Assembly (NCBI RefSeq): GCF_021730395.1
Contig: NC_069368.1
Location: forward strand, 62,315,501 to 62,379,500
Length of the DNA stretch: 64,000 bases
Direction: 5' to 3'
Source: Mercenaria mercenaria
Taxonomy: Eukaryota; Mollusca; Bivalvia; Venerida; Veneridae
Below the pieces are notes generated by a model that saw only the letters and a list, made by a program, of their open reading frames with translations, made no database searches and was not told the origin of the DNA. How positions within the stretch are numbered: the first letter of the stretch is position 1; each line of letters begins with the position of its first letter. Shown here piece by piece: positions 12,121 through 23,180 of the stretch. The position numbers were made by a program, and so were the translations under genes.

Positions 12121-13800
12121 CCTCGCACATGTAAAAATGTATCACTCGCCATGTTGGAAAGTACCGGTGTTTTGGCTTACTATTGTGTAAGCACTTACCA
12201 GCTATTACCTGCGAACATATTGCTTAATACGTGCGCAGATGTTATCTTTATATCAATACGCGCAGGTATTAGATGGTATGTGAGCACGAAATAAATGAAA
12301 ACATAAACAGGTAATGACACATCTCTGCCACATCTGTGCTACCGTATCTTTTTACATTTTTTGACAATGTAGTGAATATATCCTATGTTCAATATCCTCT
12401 GTAAAATCTCTCAAACAGACTGGCTTTTGTCTCCATGGAATTAAATTCGAAAAAAGGGGAATGTAGAAATATATCTATCATCAGTCTAGTGGCTAGTCTA
12501 TATCATTTTAAGAACATAAAGTGATCTATCGTCTTGTGCGTATGAAAATATCATTACTTTGGTATATCCAAGGCGGTCTTATAAAACGTATTACCGTCTG
12601 AAGGCTATTTAACGATTCCATAGAATCAACAGGAAATTTCCCTTAATATAAGTTCCAAGTGCATGTCTATTAATTCTTACTGATTTTAAAATACTAGATA
12701 TCGCGTGAAATGTTTATTTTTTTATTTAAAAAGATCAGCCCCGCCACGTGATATATGAGCCGTGCCATGAGAAAATCAACATAGTGGCTTTGCGAGCAGC
12801 ATGGGTCCGGACCAGTCTGCACATCCGCGCAGTCAGGTCAGGATCCACGCTGTTAGCTTTTAAAGCCTATTGCAATGAGAGAAACCATTAGTGAACAGCA
12901 TGGATCCTGACCAAACTGCGCGAATGCTCCATGCTGGTCGAAAAGCCACTGTGTTGGTTTTCTCATGGTGCGGCTCATTTATTTTAGGATATTTCTGAAA
13001 TATGTAGGTATGTAGCGCTCAAAATATAAAGTATCTGACATCAGAGGTATATGCTAACACTTTTAGACAATATCAGAAAAGATCTTTGGAATGATTTGAT
13101 GAAGTTTGTGTTATTTCCGAGTGCAAACATTTTTTTTCGTATATGAAAAGCTGGCATGTTTTACTAAAGCCCAGGTATTTTCAAATCGTTAGAAGAACAT
13201 TGACCCCATATTAACAAATAAAAAAGAAGTCCACGCTGATACATTTAGACGGCATAATAGCCCCTGTGCAAGACAAATTCTTTTCCGAATTTAACCTATG
13301 TACTTTCATTTTCACTGCTTCCGCGAAAAGCTGAAGGTCGTCTGACGTCATTTCTTGTGTTGTCAAAGACGTATGTATACCTGGCGAGATTGTTTTAAAA
13401 TAAAAATATGTCGGTCGTCCTAAGGATAAAAGCCAGGTTGTATTGTAACATTATACTGTTGTTAAAACTTGTTTACAACAATAACCTCCAAAAGTCAAAT
13501 AATTAAAAATCTCAAAACACTGAAAGTGGCCTTTTATACACAAAAAACTGTAATCTGATTTTACCAAAAACCGCTGAAATTAAAATATAACAAAATGGGA
13601 TGAAAACAAATTGTTATGTTTATAAATAGTCAGATTCTTTGCAAGGAAAATACCAATAAATGAAATAGCTCTTTGTTTCATATAGAATTCTGCTACTTCA
13701 GATCAAGTTTTTTTGTGTGTGTGTTTTTTTTTATTTAACGTTGCACCGACACATTATAGGTCATACGGCCACTTCAGATCTAATTTGATATAGTTTCTAA
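12121..13800. other. MITE copy plus unique DNA
   Basis: Apart from the MITE at 12751-12982 and a ~40-bp SINE-tail scrap near 13732-13775, nothing with gene-like features is visible. The 100 bp left of the MITE (12648-12750) match 20195-20310. Confidence 0.4.
12751..12982. mobile_element. MITE family A, copy 2
   Basis: Begins ATATATGAGCCGTGCCATG and ends with 'catggtgcggctcat'. Has the same internal order as copy 1. Its left flank, including 'tagatatcgcgtgaaatg', is shared with copy 4 at 20311, so these two copies belong to a longer duplicated segment. Confidence 0.8.
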
Positions 13801-14165
13801 GAAGATCTATTTTCAACAAAACATCGATCAAAGCATTTGCTACAAGAAAAATGAAAAGAAAAAGGGGTAGTGAGTAATACGCGGTGAATAAGTCAGATAT
13901 CTTCATGTTGCCGCTGTCCGCAGAATAAAAACCTTTTTGTTTTCAAACAAACAACCGGAACGCATGCAAAGTGTCTTATTTGCTTTAAAATACATTGAAT
14001 TTCCACGTGTGAAATAATGCCCATTTGGCTCCCGGTTTATGCACCAATGCGCTAAAATGGACAAATAGGATCTATTTTATCATAAGGGTCTACTTTCGAA
14101 CTACACCACGGAAGTATAACTTGACCGAATTACTTCTTTATAACCTGCAGGAAATAGGGAGCATT
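13800..14165. repeat. Dispersed repeat family, copy 1 (match at 41282-41665)
   Basis: Shares with 41282-41665 the ordered blocks 'tccgcagaataaa', 'tcccgg(t/g)(a/t)tta', 'caaatgcgctaaaat' (here 'aatgcgctaaaatgg'), 'tacaccacggaagtat' type sequence and 'gaccgaattact'. Same orientation. Non-coding; family unknown. Confidence 0.7.
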
Positions 14166-15613
14166 TAAGTTTCATGCTAGTCTGGCTACCGGCTAGATAA
14201 CCATCTTTTTAGAAACGATTATGTTGAATATTTTGACTTCATCAGTCTTGTCTCTGATTATCTAGCGTTTCTGAGAAGAAAAGGGACATAATTATAAATA
14301 TTTTGAGCAAACCCAGGAGTTATCTCCTGTGAACAAAACACAGGGTCTGAAAACAAACTGTAGTTTCATACAAGCATTTTCGTGGAAAAAACTGAACGCG
14401 CCTTTCTTGTCAGCCATTTCATCATAATTTAACAAAAGTGCATGTGTTTTTAATAATTCACATTTATGTTATAGAAACGGTTTCGAGTTTAGTCCGGTCA
14501 GGTGTACACGAAATTACTATCGAATCATCGAACTGCTGTGTGCACCTAATGCTCTCACGCTTCCTGTGTATTATCTGCGAAATAAAGAAAATACCATAAC
14601 CCCCCGTAGTTAATACATTATGTATTTTTTTTTTCTTCTTTTTTTTTCACTTTTTTAAGCATGTCCGACAGGAAGGCAATAATAAGATAGATTTATGGCC
14701 ACCGATCTATCGCTATCAAATTAGGGTCATGCAATGTTCACGACACTTAATTGACAAACTGGACGGTAATGGTACGAGTCTAAAATGTGGTGGAATGGAC
14801 CTGTCATGAAGTATTAAAAAAAAACACTTCAAAACTCTAATTCATGATAAATTATGTCTCCTGGATAATTCAGAAAAAAATTCATCCTCAAAATGTTCCT
14901 GTTACGTCAGTCACTTGCACGAAACGAGCTTAATGATGTTAAGGTATCCAAGACACTGTCTGAGGTAGCAAAAAGTTGCAATTATCAAATAAAACATAGA
15001 TATGTATAACTTCATTATATTAGATTCATCTATTATATCACAAATGTAAATAATATTCTTAACAATTAATTTAAAATATCATGTACACATTTATATAAAA
15101 AATGTACATGTATCCTCTTGATACATTTGCATAAAAAACATACAGAATTTACATTATGGTGGTTTTGTAGTTGTTGTTGTTGAAGTTTGCTCAAATTGTG
15201 AAAATCTTAAGTTTTCAAATCCATAGATATTTTTAAGAAAATTAGGCAAACGAAAAGGAGAATCCACATGCTGAGTCCAGGTTTAGTGTTACATTTCCGG
15301 TTAAATGACGTCATGCCTTTACTTCCGGTTTGTAAGACGTGTAGAATTTCCTATGTCAAAATAACTCTAGGTGAAACATTTTTTTATAAATCGTGATAAT
15401 CATTGTACTTATTGTATTATGCTGCTTTCTGAATTCGGATAACAGCAAAATCCAACATCGATATCGGTCTATCAACTGATTTATCAATATTTTGTCAAGA
15501 AAATGTCAATGTATCAATTACGGAGTCCGCAGAATACCAGTTATAAATCGATAAATATATGATAAATTAAATGGCAATATCGATGCCGTTTACAGAGATG
15601 TAAATGCTGACTG
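14165..15613. other. No gene seen
   Basis: Unique AT-rich sequence; poly-T/C near 14625-14655. Nothing else supported. Confidence 0.35.
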
Positions 15614-15662
15614 AGAGTTCTGTTCTGGTCCGTTCTGTTCTGTTCTCTTCCGTTCTGTTCTA
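15614..15662. repeat. GTTCT pentamer minisatellite
   Basis: About nine imperfect units of CCGTTCT/GTTCT. It lies just 3' of the stop codon of the candidate - strand exon, so it would be in that transcript's 3' UTR. Confidence 0.8.
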
Positions 15663-15674
15663 GTTAAATATCCA

Positions 15675-15884
15675 TTAAATGATAGAAGGTAGTTCATCAG
15701 CAAAGGGGAGAATTTCCAAACGATATAACAGATCATGATGTAGAATGTCCAACGATTGACACAATTTGTTAGATTGGGTTTCTTTGGCTTTAAACTGTTG
15801 TTGTCTTTTGAATAACACGTATATGAAGCAAAATGCCGTGCTGTATTCTGCTTTACCGCAAGGAGACGTATATTTCTCTTCAAC
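15675..15884 (-). CDS. Candidate 3'-terminal exon of an unrecognised host gene
   Basis: On the minus strand an acceptor (atttatatttcag) ends at 15885 and is followed by 69 open codons, starting VEEKYTSPCGKAEY and ending FADELPSII, then TAA at 15675-15677. Composition is that of a soluble, charged, helical protein (many K, E, Q, L). The exon starts in phase 0, which fits the donor phase of the candidate exon at 18049-18121. I do not recognise the family. A second minus frame is also open here (115 codons), so the frame choice is an inference from residue composition and phase. No canonical AATAAA close by. Confidence 0.4.
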   Translation of the reverse strand, partial: VEEKYTSPCGKAEYSTAFCFIYVLFKRQQQFKAKETQSNKLCQSLDILHHDLLYRLEILPFADELPSII

Positions 15885-16248
15885 CTGAAATATAAATTAT
15901 TTAATTCGAACACGTATACAAATACCAATGAAATCATCTAGCAAAACATCTCTATTAAAACACACAAACTAACAAACACACACATTTTGTGCGCACACGC
16001 ACTGACGCACACACGTGCAACGCCATACATATATATGATTATTTTGTGGAATACAATTATTATTCATCAGGTGATTTTATGACACAGACATGTACCTTTT
16101 TGTGTTCCAATAGTATTTATCAACAAGTATGATTAATATTAAATATGGTATTTGTATGCAAACAAATACAATGTTAATTTGTAACAGTTCATTCTTTAAA
16201 AACATCTGAAACATGATGAAGACTCATGAAGTTCTCATTTTACAAGCA

Positions 16249-16541
16249 GGTTTTTGTTTGTTTTTGTTTTTGGGTTTTACGCCATTTTTCAACAGTATTG
16301 TAGTCATGTAACGGCGGGCAGTTAACCTAACCAATGTTCCTGGATTCTGTACCAGTACAAACCTGTTCTCCGCAAGTAACTGCCAATTTCCCCACATGAA
16401 TCAGAGGTGGAGGACTAATGATTTCAGACACAATGTCGTTTATCAAATAGTCACGGAGAACATACGCCACGCCCGAGGATCAAACACGCGACCCCGCGAT
16501 CCGTGAACCGACGCTCTACCTACTGAGCTGGTGGGCGAGTC
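16249..16541 (-). mobile_element. tRNA-derived SINE, full length
   Basis: Read on the minus strand, the head contains an A-box-like 'agctcagtaggtagagcg' and a B-box-like stretch ending 'gatcctcgggcg' (about 16470-16541), then a conserved body with 'cacctctgattcatgtgggg' and 'ggagaacaggtttgtact', 'taactgcccgccgttac', and an A-rich tail after 'ggcgtaaaaccc' at 16249-16285. The body matches the SINE at 56320-56575. This is the tRNA-headed SINE type of bivalves such as RUDI; family name is inferred. It sits in the intron implied by the exons at 15675-15884 and 18049-18121. Confidence 0.85.
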
Positions 16542-16619
16542 TTTTACAAGCAGGTAGTTCTATACACGTTTGATAAACCGGAAGTAATGTTTAAAAGGTG
16601 ATTAATTAGGAAAACGCAG

Positions 16620-17533
16620 GGTCGGATATTGGATTTGGTGTTAGAGGGGACGTAAATTATTTGTAGTGTAGAGCAACTAGTGAGGTCTGGGGTCATGCTC
16701 CCCTGAAAATTTTGAAAACAATTGCCCCATCTGGTGCATTCTGTGTGTTCTTAGGTACTTTATCTGGTATTCACAAATCACAGGTTTTGTGACAAAATCA
16801 ATACAAGTAACATATTAATTAAAGTAATGTTTTATGGATTTTCAGACTAATTCTTTCGTATCTCGGAATTTCTTAGCCAGATTTCTGAAGATTTTTATGG
16901 GGAGGGTTTCCCTAGGACTAATTCTGTTTTAAATGTGCAAGCAGAGCGTGCAAGAAAACAATGCATTTTTTTCACCCAGAACAAAAGACAAATTACCTAT
17001 GCGACAGAGAAAAAAATACATATGAGCCGCACCATGAGAAAACCAACCTAGTGCGTTTGCGACCTACATGGATCAAGACCAGCCTGCGCATCCGTACAGT
17101 CTGGTAAGGATACAAGCTGTTCGCTTTCAAAGCCTATTGGAATAAGAGAAACTGTTAGTGAACATCATGGATCCTGACAGACTGCAGATGCACAGGCTGG
17201 TCTGGATCAATGGTCGGAAACGCACTATGTTGGTTTTCTCATGGCGCGGCTCATATTTTATATTTCTAACCCAGAACAGAAGACAAATTACGTTTTCGAA
17301 TGAAGCGAGCAAGAAAAATGCATATTTCACCCATGCGAGCAAAGCGAGCGTGAAAAAAAATATTTTTTTTATTTTCAGTCAGAACAAAAGACAAATAATG
17401 TACGTGAGCGTAGCGAGCGAGAAACATGTATATTTTTTGCAGTTATTGTACCCAAACAAAAGACAAATTACGTATGCTCCGGCGATTTTAGAGGGGGTGC
17501 GCGCCGGATGCGCCCCCCTCTGGATCCGCTAGT
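16620..17533. repeat. Mobile-element remnant with ~65-bp internal units
   Basis: Four diverged units share 'cagaacaaaagacaaatta' (about 16977, 17270, 17378 and 17453) and 'gagcgaagcgagc'-type text. The right end is the GC-rich 'gagggggtgcgcgccggatg' followed by 'tggatccgctag'. MITE copy 3 interrupts it. The 124-codon open frame crossing 17158-17532 is composed of this repeat plus the MITE and is not a gene. Confidence 0.6.
17020..17256. mobile_element. MITE family A, copy 3
   Basis: Starts TATGAGCCGCACCATGAG and ends CATGGCGCGGCTCATA. It carries 'gtgcgtttgcgacc' where copies 1, 2 and 4 have 'gtggcttt', a variant shared with copy 5 at 40151. It is inserted within the repeat of 16620-17533. 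Confidence 0.85.
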
Positions 17534-18048
17534 GTAAAGCCTGAATGAAAACAACCTTATGAATTAAACGTAATTGATGAGTAAATTTATTATAAGAGCA
17601 ACGTTTCTATCTTTCTTACACGTTATGTCATTCCGAAAAATGTTTTAAAATCAGTATGAAATGTGCGCGTCTCCAATCGTGGACAGGATCGTGTGAACTA
17701 GGTCACAGTCATCCGAAAGCGAAAGTTGAAGATGGTCGAAACTTACTGTGTGTTACGAAGATGGACGAAACGTGTCACGTGACCCAAGATTTTTTCTTAC
17801 TTTTGAAAAAAAAAAAGATGAAATATATATACAAAAATATAATATTTTATCATTTGAATAAAGTATTAGTGTATCAAACATCTACGAATAAAAAAAAATC
17901 TGTATACAGTATCGAAAACCTGTCACGTGACTTGCTCCGTGTCCCACACGCGAAAAAAAATAAGCATACCAATAAAAATTAAGACTTACCCTAATTTTAA
18001 GATTCTGACACTTGTGGCCGGAAATTACCATCTTCTTTCTTAGCTTAC
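17534..18048. other. Probable intron sequence
   Basis: AT-rich; no repeat end or coding signal supported. Two short phrases 'gtcacgtgac' (17776 and 17923) are palindromic E-box-like sites, possibly chance. Confidence 0.3.
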
Positions 18049-18121
18049 ATCTTGAAGTCGTGCTTTCACCAGCTTGAAAGTAGATGTGCAAGTTTTGTCA
18101 ATCGTAGTGAAGCAGACATAC
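18049..18121 (-). CDS. Candidate internal exon of an unrecognised host gene
   Basis: Minus strand: acceptor (gataaatgtttcag) directly before 18121 and donor GTAAGC directly after 18049. The 73-nt exon has one leading base then 24 open codons, beginning YVCFTTIDKTC and ending KLVKARLQD. It ends in phase 0 and the next candidate exon (15675-15884) starts in phase 0, so the two read as one chain. The preceding exon was not found. The opposite strand is also open here, so confidence is moderate to low. Confidence 0.35.
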
Positions 18122-20025
18122 CTGAAACATTTATCAATACGAATCGCTTATAGTTTGGATTCATTAAATCGGTAATTTCTTTATAAAATTTACGCAAAAA
18201 CTGATCTTAACAGATGTATGAAATTGTCGCACAAACAGACTGTCTAATCGTTCATCATTTCAAAATCTACACTTCTGAAACATTATCAGCAAGATAATTA
18301 CAGAAACTGAAAACTTGGCAACATCGGAAAGAGAATGTGTTAACTAATGTAACACAGATAAGGTATAACAGAACTTTAAGAGCAGGGGTTTTCGAGAACT
18401 GAGCTTTGCGGTAACGCACATGGTGATGGATTTGAAAATATCCGCCGGAAGCTAACAAGGCAAACCTATCGGTGAGAACTTTTTTCTCTGCACAGTCGGA
18501 AGAGAGGACATCATTCTATTGCTCTAAATTATCACTCAAGTTTCTAAATGATCATATTCTTCCGATAGATAAACTTTAGAAAGATACCGGAAATACTGGC
18601 ATTAATATTCTAAAAGTCAGTATAACGTGGCGAATAGGAAATAGAAATAACGTCACCATGACATCGGTTCTTTGGAAAATTTACAAATTATGGGGACATT
18701 GGGCTGAAAACACGCAAATGCCACAAGTCTGCGTTCATACAAGTGCGAAAAACGTCATTAAAATACAATTTTGAGAATACTAGGGAAGTCTAGAGCGGAA
18801 GTAGTGCATATAATTAGTACGTCATCTGACGACATTTTAAGAAAACGTGCATTTATGTACACGATGATAGTTGTCGGTAAGGTGTCTGCTTCTGATTACT
18901 TTTTTTTTTAAAAAGGCAACTATACGTAAGTTCTAACTAAAATTTTTTATAGTGTATCGGTTATGCTTAGTATAGGTGTTCTGTAGCATTTCACACCTGA
19001 TCAATAAAAGTGTCATACCACATAACAAAATTTAATTTAAAAGTCAACTAACCCTTCATTCCTTTATCGTCCGCGTGTTATCATCTTAGGTAGCAGCTGG
19101 AGCTGTTTGGACATTTCGCAAGTCGGTTGAAGATATTCGCATGCACATAGAGATCTGAAAGAAATGAAGGATAAATAAAAATGTATCGTTTTGTTAATTT
19201 GCTAAATATGGGTGTTCTGTAGCATTTTATACAAATATGTACCATATATTAGATACTTCAGTTAATCTTACTGATTGTTCAAATAGAGCTAGCAGCCGAT
19301 AGTTTCTGTTTTGAATTTTTTTCAGAAGTTTTACTAATAGCGAGGTCAAAGAATCGAGCTTTACGCTATCGCAAGTATAGATTATTTTACAGAGAGCTAT
19401 TGCCCCAGCAACGGGAGACAAATTTCCCGCATGCGCAATCTATTACGGGCAAAAAAGACTTGACAGCACAATATATACGTTAGAGTTATATTGTATTTCA
19501 ATCTATTCGATCAGTAATGAATTTATTTTATAGTAAATATCCACCACAAGATAAAGAAAAATATCTTTGCAAAACCACACCTGGTATAACTAATGCGTTA
19601 TTTTGATCTCGACAAATTTAGGTTAAGAAAAAAAAAGACATTTTTCATGAATTTATAAAGTAATTATGAAGTTTTTATTTTATTTCCTAACATGATCTCA
19701 CAGAATTTACCACCTATGGTAATAAGCTTACATGATACTTGCAATATATTTTAAAGATGAAGCTAAAAACGAAATGTTCAATTAACAAAGTCCAGTCTTT
19801 GATTTTGTATCCAATTATACTCAAATCGGGATCAATTCATTCCGTATTCAAAAAAATATTAATCATCTTATAATTTTTATTTCTTTTTATTTCTATTGAT
19901 TCTTTGAATTCGAAAGTTTTATTTGACAATATCAAAGTAGTTCGGATGGTGAATGCAGCGGTTAGATTTAATAGAGAGGGGGAGGGTAGCGGGGAGGGGT
20001 GTTCTACACTTACATTCTTTATCTG
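18122..20025. other. No confirmed gene; weak coding hints on both strands
   Basis: Within this stretch a + strand acceptor-like 'ttatcatcttag' at 19089 precedes 22 open codons and a TGA with AATAAA about 15 bp later, and a - strand open frame of 64 codons at 19227-19421 contains a GTAAGA donor. Neither could be tied to other exons. The phrase 'ggtgttctgtagcattt' occurs twice (about 18977 and 19211). Confidence 0.25.
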
Positions 20026-20028
20026 TTG

Positions 20029-20174
20029 TTAACCCTTGCCCTGCTAAATTTCTATAATGATCTTCTCCATCTTTCAATTTGGACAGTACCATTAACTATT
20101 AAAAGGGGTGCTTACCAAAAATATACTGACTGAATGGCGAATAGTGCCGATCATGATCAGACTGCACGGATGTG
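20029..20174 (-). mobile_element. MITE family B ('TTAACC...CTGCTAAATTTC'), truncated copy
   Basis: Starts TTAACCCTTGCCCTGCTAAA, continues with 'atttggacagtacca' and 'ggcgaatagtgcc', and breaks off near 20174. It is in the opposite orientation to the fuller copy at 23384-23595, whose end is the reverse complement of this start. Confidence 0.75.
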
Positions 20175-20310
20175 ATAAATGTAAATATCCATAAAGTTCC
20201 AAAATACACAAAGTACATGTATATAAATTCTGATTTTTAAATAATAGATATCGCGTGAAATGTTTATTTTTTATTTAAAATGTATATGGAATGATAATGA
20301 GGATTAAATG

Positions 20311-20428
20311 ATATGTAAGCCGTACAATGAAAAAAACAACATAGTGGCTTTCCGACCAGCATAGCTCCAGACCACGTGGATGCGCAGGCCGGTCTGGATG
20401 TTGGTCTTCCCATGGCGCGGCTCAATAT
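20311..20428. mobile_element. MITE family A, internally deleted copy 4
   Basis: Starts ATATGTAAGCCGTACAATG and ends CATGGCGCGGCTCA, but only about 118 bp remain because the middle is missing. Left flank 20195-20310 matches the left flank of copy 2 (12648-12750). Confidence 0.75.
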
Positions 20429-20844
20429 TAATAATCCGAGTGCGTTTTTATGACATTGTCACATCAAAGTAATCTTATATGTTTCAGTGAATTTTATGAT
20501 CATCTCTAATTAGGGGACATTCTCGAAAGAAAGTTAGGGTCTTGATTACCGAAGTGACATATGCTTTATCATGTCAATTGCATAATGATCTAACCAATAA
20601 TTAAACTTGAACAAGATCTTATAGATATATACAACTTATGTAAATATGATGCTGATGTGGACGCGGCACCTTTCATAAATCAAGGGCACATAACTCTGAA
20701 CTTATTTGTCCGAATTTACCCATTGCTGCTAATATGGTTCAGATAAGTGTTAGTGAAAATAAGCATGTGTTTGAGTTTAAACAAAGTAAATTATTGCATT
20801 TTCTTTATAAATCAATGGATCGCAACACGGGGCATGACATACAG

Positions 20845-20921
20845 ATCTGATTATACTAGTTTTCGACCTTTAACGGGACCTCACAGGGATACATATTTCC
20901 CTGTAGATATGATAATAATTG
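20845..20921 (+). CDS. Possible exon upstream of the FAMeT exon
   Basis: An open frame reads SDYTSFRPLTGPHRDTYFPV then DMIIIG up to a possible donor (G|GTGCAA) at 20921. Phase 1 at this end matches the two leading bases of the exon at 21386, giving ...IIIG-RNDAHV..., where a hydrophobic strand before NDAH is what the FAMeT family shows. The acceptor (catacag before 20845) is weak and the donor is non-standard, so the exon limits are inferred. Confidence 0.35.
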
Positions 20922-21385
20922 GTGCAAGAATGAAAACAGTTAAATTTTGATATTGCCCATTGCTCGACTAAAAATCTTTAGGTCATACACATTCTATCTA
21001 ACTATGATTATGGTTGAGAAGAAATGTATGAGCTAGAGATTAAACATGGTCGATTATGTCAATTTTGGGAATAAACAAATTAATGGTGGAGAACACGCAA
21101 CGATCCTAAGAGTTCATTACGTTACTTTGTGCACAGCTTAGCTAAAAATATTTTTACAAGCTGCTCTTCAAAAATCTTAAAACACTGCGTTCTGATTTCC
21201 CGAGAATATATTTGATTTACCACTTTTTCTGTTTATTTTTCATTAAGGGATTAATCATTTGATAGTTTCACCGAGCTTTATCAATTTTATGAGGAATGGA
21301 GTCAGCGAAACATCTTTTTAGGATATAGAAATATAATTAACATAATGCTACGGACCGAGATGACTTTAGCTTTACATAATTTCAG

Positions 21386-21528
21386 GCAGAAATGATGCTC
21401 ACGTGTTGCTGCAAGAAAGTCGTAATGATGAAAAGAACAATGTAGTTGAAATTGTATTCGGAGGTTCGAATGATAGAAAATCATGGATCAGAAACCAAAT
21501 ATATGGTCTCAATTTGGCACAATATGAG
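21386..21528 (+). CDS. Exon encoding first half of a FAMeT-like (Methyltransf_FA) domain
   Basis: A 143-nt exon lies between a good acceptor (tacataatttcag) and a consensus donor (GAG|GTAAGT). After two leading bases it has 47 open codons. It contains NDAHVLLQES and, 15 residues on, EIVFGGSNDRKSWIRN, which match the family's key pattern: NDAH(I/V).L, then (Y)EI.(I/F)GG..N..S.IR. This domain was named after crustacean farnesoic acid O-methyltransferase but is mostly an accessory domain in secreted or surface proteins; enzymatic activity should not be assumed. The second half of the domain (the FW.SW strand) was not found nearby, so this may be a partial or truncated gene. Confidence 0.65.
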
Positions 21529-21631
21529 GTAAGTGTACTAACGTATGGAACAAATATCTGTACGTCTTGGTAAAATCTGAGGTAAGCGCTCAGACGTTTC
21601 AGCAAATTCTGTGAATTTATTTCTCCCGCAG

Positions 21632-21652
21632 AAAAGGTTATTTTGTGAATGA
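21632..21652 (+). CDS. Possible short last exon of the FAMeT gene
   Basis: A strong acceptor (atttatttctcccgcag) ends at 21631. In phase 0, as required by the exon at 21386-21528, the next codons are KRLFCE then TGA. An AATAAA lies 60 bp further on at 21712-21717. If used, it gives a protein with only half a FAMeT domain. Confidence 0.35.
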   Translation, partial: KRLFCE

Positions 21653-21711
21653 GGGGATTATATTTTGAAATATATTTGATTTCCATATATATTTATGAAT
21701 TTGAAAAAAAA

Positions 21712-21717
21712 AATAAA
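21712..21717 (+). promoter_or_regulatory. AATAAA polyadenylation signal
   Basis: Canonical AATAAA about 60 bp after the possible TGA of the FAMeT transcript, inside an A-rich stretch, so it could also be chance. Confidence 0.3.
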
Positions 21718-21719
21718 GG

Positions 21720-22830
21720 CCAAAAACTGCAGTTACTGAAGAAATCCTGATGAAAGATGTGCATGCACCACCGCCATATACCCGGTAGTAATCTATATTT
21801 GTAAATGATGGGATTTTATTGATTATAAACTAATCAAGTTACTGATGGGATCCTGACAAAATTTCGCGTGATTAATTGCCTTATAGTGATATACATCTTT
21901 ATAAAGTTTAATGAAGGTCAATTAATAGATTACTTAGATACATTCAGAATCTATTTTTCACCAAATAAAGGAGGGGAAAATTCTGCTTTTACTGATCAAA
22001 GGGATAATACTGTATAGGCAAAACAGTCATGCAAATTTGTAATTATGTGAGGTTTGGTGATTTCAGCTATTTTTTTGTATTATAAGCATTTTAAGTTTCG
22101 GACGCACGGATGCACGGACAATGCAAAATCGAACTCCATCCACCTACAGCGGGTGATTATAACTACATGTATGTCTTAGCAAAATAAGGGTAAAGCGTAC
22201 CAACGTCTGAAAGAAAAAAATGTACGTCTTGTTAAAGTTCATGTACAATTATACAAAATACCTTTCAACCGACAAAAGGGCATCTTTTATTCAATGACAT
22301 GCGACATTCATCAGATATTTGACACATTTAACATCCCACATGGCCAAGAAACCATATTTAATAACCAAGCTATTTTAATGTTGCAAAAAGACATTACAAA
22401 TGTTGAATGTTGCCAACTCAATCACATTCGACACACAAGTTTCAAGCTTCGAAAATTTCGAACGTCTATAAAACGTCGCCAGACATCAAAAATGCGAGTC
22501 AGTAGTTTCAAATTTTCGGTGGGGTAGGTCGCTTTTTGAGGTAACAAGGATGTCAGTTAAGTTTTTATTATCTCAAAATAACTTTATATGCTACGTCGGT
22601 CCATTTAATCTATCATATCACGTTAACATAAGAAGTTAGATATGCACCCTAACAGCTGTATTGCTAGAACTGGCAATGTCCGGAATTTTATCAATTTGAT
22701 AATGATAATGTCCTATTACAGTAAATAAACATGGGCTTAAAGAAGATGAGACATTACTGTATGTGCATCACAACGTAAAGGTTAATAAAATAATAAACGA
22801 AATTCATCATTCAATTAATATGATGTTGAA
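21720..22830. other. Decayed repeats, no gene
   Basis: Contains an end-like motif 'cggacgcacggatgcacgga' (about 22100-22120) typical of mollusc mobile-element tails, and 'gtacgtcttg' repeats shared with the intron after the FAMeT exon (about 21560 and 22225). The 77-codon frame at 22294-22527 shows no domain I recognise. Confidence 0.35.
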
Positions 22831-22837
22831 GTCAAAC

Positions 22838-23180
22838 AAGAGGGCTAAAGTGGCCCTTACTAGCTCGCTTTGAAACAGACAATATGACCTTAAATATATG
22901 TATGACACATGAATGGTAACTACTGAGGTCAGTATAAAATGGTTTTCTATTTTAAGCTCTTGCAGCCCCTAAAATCTGTCAAGAGGAACCATTCGAACAA
23001 ACTTGGGAGAGGACCTTACATGGAACAAGGATGCTTTAGATCAAGTTTAGTGATTATCCATCCAGCGGTTCATGAATTGTTTAAAGATGAAAAGCTAACG
23101 CCAGATGACGGACGACTGACACAGGCTAATCTTAATAGCTAGCCCTGAACCACCGGTTCAGGTGAACTCAATGAGCACAA
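22838..23180 (+). mobile_element. Mollusc repeat element, copy I ('agagggc...ggttcaggtga')
   Basis: Starts near 'agagggctaaagtggccc', includes 'gaacaaacttgggagaggac' and 'tccagcggttcatgaa', then 'gaaaagctaacgccagatga' and ends near 'ggttcaggtgaactc'. The same blocks appear as the repeat unit of 25740-26620. Non-coding. Confidence 0.6.

Noticed and set aside
16470-16541. A tRNA gene
   Set aside because: A- and B-box-like sequences are present but the body continues into a SINE with an A-rich tail and the cloverleaf is not complete.
17158-17532. 124-codon + frame
   Set aside because: Made of half a MITE and a tandem repeat; no host coding character.
19090-19158. Plus-strand terminal exon (VAAGAVWTFRKSVEDI...) with nearby AATAAA
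   Set aside because: Only 22 codons, no upstream exon in phase, and the opposite strand is also open with an acceptor; not enough for a call.
22294-22527. 77-codon frame MTCDIHQIFDTFN...
   Set aside because: No splice sites, domain or conservation evidence; sits in repeat-derived DNA.
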